From Bacillota bacterium (GTDB lineage: Bacteria; Bacillota; Clostridia; Lachnospirales; Lachnospiraceae), in the NCBI GenBank assembly GCA_023398855.1, contig JAEWRS010000270.1, positions 1 through 28,688 of the forward strand: a stretch of 28,688 nt of DNA. The letters are read 5' to 3'. Below the pieces are notes generated by a model. The model ran no database searches. It saw only the letters and a program-made list of their open reading frames with translations, and was not told where the DNA came from. Below, piece by piece: positions 23,255-28,688 of this stretch. The position numbers were made by a program, and so were the translations under genes. Every line of letters begins with the position of its first letter. The first letter of the stretch is position 1.

Positions 23255-23575
23255 ATGGCAGTATTAACATTGACACAGGAGAATTTTGAAACGGAAGTAG
23301 TAAAGAGCAGCGGTATTACGCTGGTGGATTTTTGGGCGACATGGTGCGGGCCCTGTAAGATGTTTGCACCTGTGATGGAGGAAATTGCAGGCAACAATCT
23401 TCCGGATGTAAAGGTTGGAAAAGTGGACGTAGACCAGCAGCCGGACCTGGCAGGGCAGTTTCGGGTCATGAGTATTCCGACTCTTGTGGTTTTTAAGGAT
23501 GGTAAGCCGGCAGTCACTTCCGTTGGAGTAAAATCGAAGAAAGAAGTTTTGGATATGATTGAGAAGTTAAGGTAA
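23255..23575 (+). CDS. trxA: Thioredoxin
   Basis: A 106-residue thioredoxin that reduces protein disulfides. The active site WCGPC (Cys31, Cys34) lies in FWATWCGPCKMF, and the cis-proline is in MSIPTLVVF. The length is typical. AAGGAGG precedes the ATG. It is a single-gene unit with its own near-consensus promoter and a strong terminator. No thioredoxin reductase is in the window. The dyad at 22990-23043 suggests it is regulated, perhaps by redox stress. Confidence 0.95.
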   Translation: MAVLTLTQENFETEVVKSSGITLVDFWATWCGPCKMFAPVMEEIAGNNLPDVKVGKVDVDQQPDLAGQFRVMSIPTLVVFKDGKPAVTSVGVKSKKEVLDMIEKLR

Positions 23576-23589
23576 AAAGGCAGGAACAG

Positions 23590-23631
23590 GCCACTGGTCA
23601 TCCGGATATCGGAAGGACCAGTGGCTTTTTT
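23590..23631 (+). terminator. Terminator after trxA
   Basis: GCCACTGGTC (23590-23599) pairs with GACCAGTGGC (23616-23625), a 10-bp stem with an inner TCCG/CGGA stem, and TTTTTT follows. Confidence 0.9.
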
Positions 23632-23639
23632 ATCGCATA

Positions 23640-23849
23640 GGAAAGTTCGTCCAATACGATAAAAACCCTCCGGGAGGATTGCACTGCGGCGGTAGGGTTG
23701 GATGTCGGCGAGCTGGTATCTGAACATGTAATTCCCCGTCCACCAGGAGAAGTTGAAACAATTCCTCAAGGTGCCAAGGAAGCATAAGGACAAATGAATA
23801 AAGTTCTGGTTTTTATGGGTATTACTAGTGAAAACCAAATTTTTTTTTA
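23640..23849. other. GC-rich structured non-coding block, candidate RNA or repeat
   Basis: Between the trxA terminator and the atp promoter lies about 150 bp that is clearly richer in GC than its surroundings and holds several short pairings: TCGT/ACGA (23647-23659), CCTC/GAGG (23667-23677), AACCCT/AGGGTT (23664-23699, alternative), CTGGT/ACCAG (23713-23746) and TTCCT/AGGAA. It ends with TGGTTTT...AAAACCA followed by nine T (23807-23849), like a terminator. I see no plus-strand gene. On the minus strand an open frame from 23727 runs on into trxA antisense and is not credible as a gene. Origin and strand are unresolved; it may be a small RNA or a dispersed repeat. Confidence 0.4.
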
Positions 23850-24013
23850 GGTATTTTATGTTTAAACACAAAAAAAACTGGGTTTTTCAGGCGTGTCAAA
23901 ATTTTTTTAGCTATTACTATGCAATTTTTGCTAATATATACATCTTATATTTAAAAGCCAGATAAATTTCCGTATATAATAGACAAAACAAATTTTTTTA
24001 GGTATAATACCAA
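23837..24013 (+). repeat. Three poly-T/TAGGTAT repeats in the atp leader region
   Basis: AAATTTTTTTTTAGGTATT (from 23837), CAAAATTTTTTTAGCTATT (from 23897) and CAAATTTTTTTAGGTATAA (from 23989) are imperfect copies of one motif in an AT-rich stretch. The last copy forms the spacer and -10 box of the atp promoter. Confidence 0.6.
23980..24008 (+). promoter_or_regulatory. Promoter of the atp operon
   Basis: TAGACA (23980-23985) and TATAAT (24003-24008) are spaced by 17 bp. Transcription would begin near 24015, about 33 nt before the first gene. A second TATAAT at 23975-23980 has no good -35. Confidence 0.75.
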
Positions 24014-24047
24014 GTATATGTGCAGGATGCAGAAGGCAGGTGGAATT

Positions 24048-24380
24048 ATGCGCCATAATAAGAGCGTAATGAGAAGTTTCATGATGGTGACCCAACTGGG
24101 GTTAAGTGTCATGGCACCTGTGTTTTTTTGTATTCTTGCCGGTTACTACATTGACCGGTATGCGGGGACAAAGCTGACGTTATTATTTCTGTTTCTTGGC
24201 TTTCTGGCAGGTGGGACAAATGCTTATAAGCTGGCTAAGACTACCCTTGCCATGAATGAAAGAGAAGAACAGAAAGAGGATCAGAAGGCTCGCATGGAGC
24301 GGAATCAGGATGAAGGACCCAAGGTGCATAAACCAAAGCAGCCAAGCCGGGTGAAAGGACATGACGATGAAAAACTTTAA
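24048..24380 (+). CDS. atpZ: AtpZ-type F-ATPase-associated membrane protein
   Basis: A 110-residue protein of the AtpZ/ATPase_gene1 family found at the head of many atp operons. Two transmembrane helices are visible (about 12-34, VTQLGLSVMAPVFFCILAGYY, and 40-62, LTLLFLFLGFLAGGTNAYK), followed by a long charged tail rich in Glu, Lys and Arg. It is thought to help assemble the c ring or supply Mg2+, and this is not settled. The start at 24048 follows AGGTGG; an upstream ATG at 24018 has no ribosome site. First gene of the operon, 18 bp before atpI. Confidence 0.8.
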   Translation: MRHNKSVMRSFMMVTQLGLSVMAPVFFCILAGYYIDRYAGTKLTLLFLFLGFLAGGTNAYKLAKTTLAMNEREEQKEDQKARMERNQDEGPKVHKPKQPSRVKGHDDEKL

Positions 24381-24398
24381 TAGTCAGGAGGATTTGTA

Positions 24399-24800
24399 AT
24401 GGGGAAGGAAACAAAGAATCTGATGCTTGAAGTTTTGGCTGGGATTGTATTTTTCACTGCGGCAGCTATGGTAGGGGCGTTTTTTATATTTCCCGGCCGT
24501 GCTGTTTTTGCGGGATTACTTTTGGGAATGATAATAGCCATGGCTATGTTTTTATCCATGGCCCTGGTTCTTGAGCGTTCCATGAAGACAGAGGATCCAA
24601 AGACTGTTCAGAAGCGGAGTGTGATCAGCTCAGTCCTCCGTTATTTACTGCTTATTGTTATACTGGTAACAGTGATTATCCGGTTTTCCAACTGGTTTAA
24701 TCCGGTCGCAGTAGTAATCGGAGTCCTCGGACTCAAGGCTGGGGCATTTTTACAGCCTGCCATCCACAAGATCGCTGTCCGAAGGGCAAAGGGAGAGTAA
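24399..24800 (+). CDS. atpI: ATP synthase subunit I (AtpI-like)
   Basis: A 133-residue membrane protein with four hydrophobic helices (about 8-30, 33-55, 75-95 and 100-120) in the AtpI position, directly before subunit a. AtpI helps assemble the c-ring and is not part of the final enzyme. The ribosome site CAGGAGGATT is strong. The sequence is poorly conserved as usual for AtpI, so the call rests on length, helix pattern and position. It lies 48 bp before atpB. Confidence 0.75.
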   Translation: MGKETKNLMLEVLAGIVFFTAAAMVGAFFIFPGRAVFAGLLLGMIIAMAMFLSMALVLERSMKTEDPKTVQKRSVISSVLRYLLLIVILVTVIIRFSNWFNPVAVVIGVLGLKAGAFLQPAIHKIAVRRAKGE

Positions 24801-24848
24801 TATCCTTTACGGTCGAGTGGGATCTCTTAAGAAAGGAGGATTAAGCGT

Positions 24849-25843
<995 letters not shown>

Positions 25844-25854
25844 AGAATGGAATG

Positions 25855-25875
25855 GCGGTGCAAAAGCCGCACCGC
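25855..25875 (+). other. Intercistronic hairpin between atpE and atpF
   Basis: GCGGTGC (25855-25861) and GCACCGC (25869-25875) make a perfect 7-bp GC stem with loop AAAAGCC, 12 bases after the atpE stop. It may protect the 3' end of atpE mRNA or lower expression of the following b subunit. Confidence 0.55.
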
Positions 25876-25914
25876 GGAACGGGGAAAGAATAAAGAGCGA
25901 GAGGAGGCGAAACC

Positions 25915-26430
25915 TTGGAACGATTATTGGGATTTGACCCACAGCTGCTTTTCGGTTCATTTGTGGCGGGTATCAACATATTCATCCTGTTTTTTGCATT
26001 GTCCTATATGCTGTTCAATCCGGTACGGGAAGTCCTGGAAAGAAGAAAACAGAAGATTGCCGGAGAGTTAAAAAATGCCGCTGACGATAAGGCAACGGCC
26101 CATGCAATGAAGGAAGAATATGAGGCCAGACTTCAGGAAGTGAAGAAGGAAGCAGAAGAAATCTTAGAGGATGCCAGAAAAAGAGCGAAGCAGCGTTAGG
26201 CAGAGATTATTGCACAAGCCAGGGAAGAAGCGGCCCGGATTGTTACACGGGGCAACCGCGAGGTGGAACTGGAGAGAAAGAAGGCGCTTGATGATATGAA
26301 GGATCAGATCATATCTATAGCTTCTCTTATGGCAGGTAAGGTTGTGGCTGCTTCCATTGACACTACGGTGCAGGATGCCCTGATTGACGAAACTTTGAAA
26401 GAGATGGGTGAGAGCACATGGCAAAGCTAG
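25915..26430 (+). pseudogene. atpF: ATP synthase Fo subunit b, interrupted by an in-frame amber codon
   Basis: The gene for the b stalk subunit starts at a TTG (25915) behind GAGGAGG. It codes for the membrane helix LLFGSFVAGINIFILFFALSYM and the helical stalk up to residue 94 (ARKRAKQR). A TAG then stands at 26197-26199. The same frame stays open for 76 more codons and codes for a normal b-subunit end (AEIIAQAREEAARI onward, then MAGKVVAASID), stopping at 26428-26430, inside atpH. The full frame would be 171 codons, the usual size of b. A single CAG-to-TAG change would explain the stop. It may be a real nonsense mutation, readthrough, or a sequencing error. If real, the stalk is cut short and the enzyme should not assemble. 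TAG is a normal stop elsewhere in the window (e.g. atpB, EIIC). Confidence 0.88.
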
Positions 26431-26966
26431 TATCAAAAGTATACGGCGATGCATTGTTTGAAGAAGCCTTAAGAAAGCAGGAATTGGACGCTTTGTTTGA
26501 GGAAGTGAAAGGCCTGCAGATGATCTGGCGTGAGAATCAGTCATTGGCGGAGCTTCTTGATAACCCGAAGATTGTAAAGGACGAGAAAATCGGAATTATT
26601 AAGAATATATTTGACGGTCGCGTATCGGATGATCTGATGGGTTTTCTGGCAGTCATTGTCAACAAAGGCAGACAGAAGGAGATTCCGGCAATCTGTGAAT
26701 ACTTCGTAAACGCTGTCAAGGAATATAAGAATATCGGTGTGGCCCATGTGACCAGCGCTGTTGCATTAAGTGAAGGGCAGAAGGCCCGGCTTGCAGAAAA
26801 ATTGCTGGATACCACTTCATATGTGGAATTTGAGATGGATTATCAGGTAGACCTGTCACTCATTGGCGGTATGGTGATCAGGATCGGAGACCGGGTGGTG
26901 GATTCAAGCGTTAAGACGCAGATTTATGAATTACGGCGCAGTTTATTAAAACTGCAGCTGACTTGA
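26418..26966 (+). CDS. atpH: ATP synthase F1 subunit delta
   Basis: A 182-residue delta (OSCP) subunit that joins the b stalk to the alpha3beta3 head. The N-terminal helical domain starts MAKLVSKVYGDALFEEA, and the C-terminal signature is GGMVIRIGDRVVDSSVKTQI. It overlaps the end of the atpF frame by 13 bp (GGGTGAG lies before the ATG), so translation is normally coupled to atpF. If atpF stops at its amber codon, ribosomes leave about 220 nt earlier and coupling would be weak. Confidence 0.93.
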   Translation: MAKLVSKVYGDALFEEALRKQELDALFEEVKGLQMIWRENQSLAELLDNPKIVKDEKIGIIKNIFDGRVSDDLMGFLAVIVNKGRQKEIPAICEYFVNAVKEYKNIGVAHVTSAVALSEGQKARLAEKLLDTTSYVEFEMDYQVDLSLIGGMVIRIGDRVVDSSVKTQIYELRRSLLKLQLT

Positions 26967-27010
26967 TTTCCTTTTTAATCCATAATTTTTTTGGAAGGCT
27001 CAGCCTGTAA

Positions 27011-28591
<1,581 letters not shown>

Positions 28592-28607
28592 AGGCAGGTG
28601 AACAATC

Positions 28608-28688
28608 ATGGCATCCATTAGGGATATCAAACGAAGAAGAGACAGTATTTCCAGTACCGAACAGATTACAAAAGCCATGAAGCTCATA
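28608..28688 (+). CDS. atpG: ATP synthase F1 subunit gamma, 5' part only
   Basis: The first 27 codons of the gamma subunit: MASIRDIKRRRDSISSTEQI, then TKAMKLI, the long N-terminal helix of gamma with the conserved TKAM block. The gene runs out of the window. AGGTGA precedes the ATG. Gamma is the central rotor shaft of F1. Confidence 0.93.
   Translation, partial: MASIRDIKRRRDSISSTEQITKAMKLI

Noticed and set aside
23047-23871. Long minus-strand open frame opposite trxA
   Set aside because: It lies antisense to a clear thioredoxin gene, reads through the trxA terminator and has no ribosome site or family features.
26197-26199. TAG as a reassigned sense codon in atpF
   Set aside because: TAG is the normal stop of several genes here (atpB, EIIC, YhgE, the aldolase and the LysM/GH18 gene), so genome-wide recoding is not supported.

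Overview
This window looks like chromosomal DNA of a spore-forming, anaerobic, Clostridia-type Firmicute, most likely a Lachnospiraceae member of the Lacrimispora/Clostridium saccharolyticum kind. The signs are a moderate GC content, strong AGGAGG ribosome sites, sigma-A promoters of TTGACA/TATAAT type, a LysM + GH18 cortex-lytic-like protein and an AtpZ-AtpI-led F-ATPase operon. The genus is inference. No mobile element, CRISPR array or rRNA gene was seen.

Region 1 (1-6336, mostly +) is a sugar-acid / keto-acid island. A YiaK-like reductase and a YhcH/YiaL-family protein come first, then a minus-strand GntR-FCD regulator. A four-gene operon follows (cyclase-family hydrolase, ketopantoate-reductase-like enzyme, NAL/DapA-type aldolase, zinc alcohol dehydrogenase). 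Its promoter has a perfect 14-bp palindrome between the -35 and -10 boxes, and it ends in a strong terminator at 6288-6336. Region 2 (9258 down to 6310, minus) is a second small operon: GntR-FCD regulator, SDR dehydrogenase, a second YhcH-family protein and an M28 peptidase. The gap that follows carries tRNA-Gly(GCC) with its own promoter and terminator.

Region 3 (17371 down to 11254, minus) reads like a glycated-amine (Amadori/Heyns product) utilisation locus: mannose-family PTS EIIB-EIIC-EIID, a FrlB-like SIS deglycase, a FrlD-like PfkB kinase, a GntR-UTRA regulator with its own promoter, EIIA and a beta-phosphoglucomutase-like HAD hydrolase. A spore-type LysM/GH18 protein lies beyond it. 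A compact two-way promoter at 17479-17573 also drives, on the plus strand, a second GlmS/GfrE-like SIS protein and a DeoC aldolase. The set resembles the Salmonella gfr PTS/deglycase system merged with the frl kinase/deglycase system, so two ways of making the 6-phosphate seem to be present.

Region 4 (19551-23850, +) holds a YhgE/Pip-type membrane protein, a membrane-anchored protein I do not recognise, thioredoxin behind a promoter flanked by 12-bp inverted repeats, and a GC-rich non-coding block with several short hairpins and a terminator-like end. Region 5 (23980-28688, +) is the F1Fo-ATP synthase operon atpZ-atpI-atpB-atpE-atpF-atpH-atpA-atpG(partial). The c subunit carries the sodium-type ligand set. 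The b-subunit gene atpF is interrupted by an in-frame amber codon at 26197-26199, although the downstream 76 codons still encode a normal b-subunit C-terminus. This is the most striking anomaly in the window.
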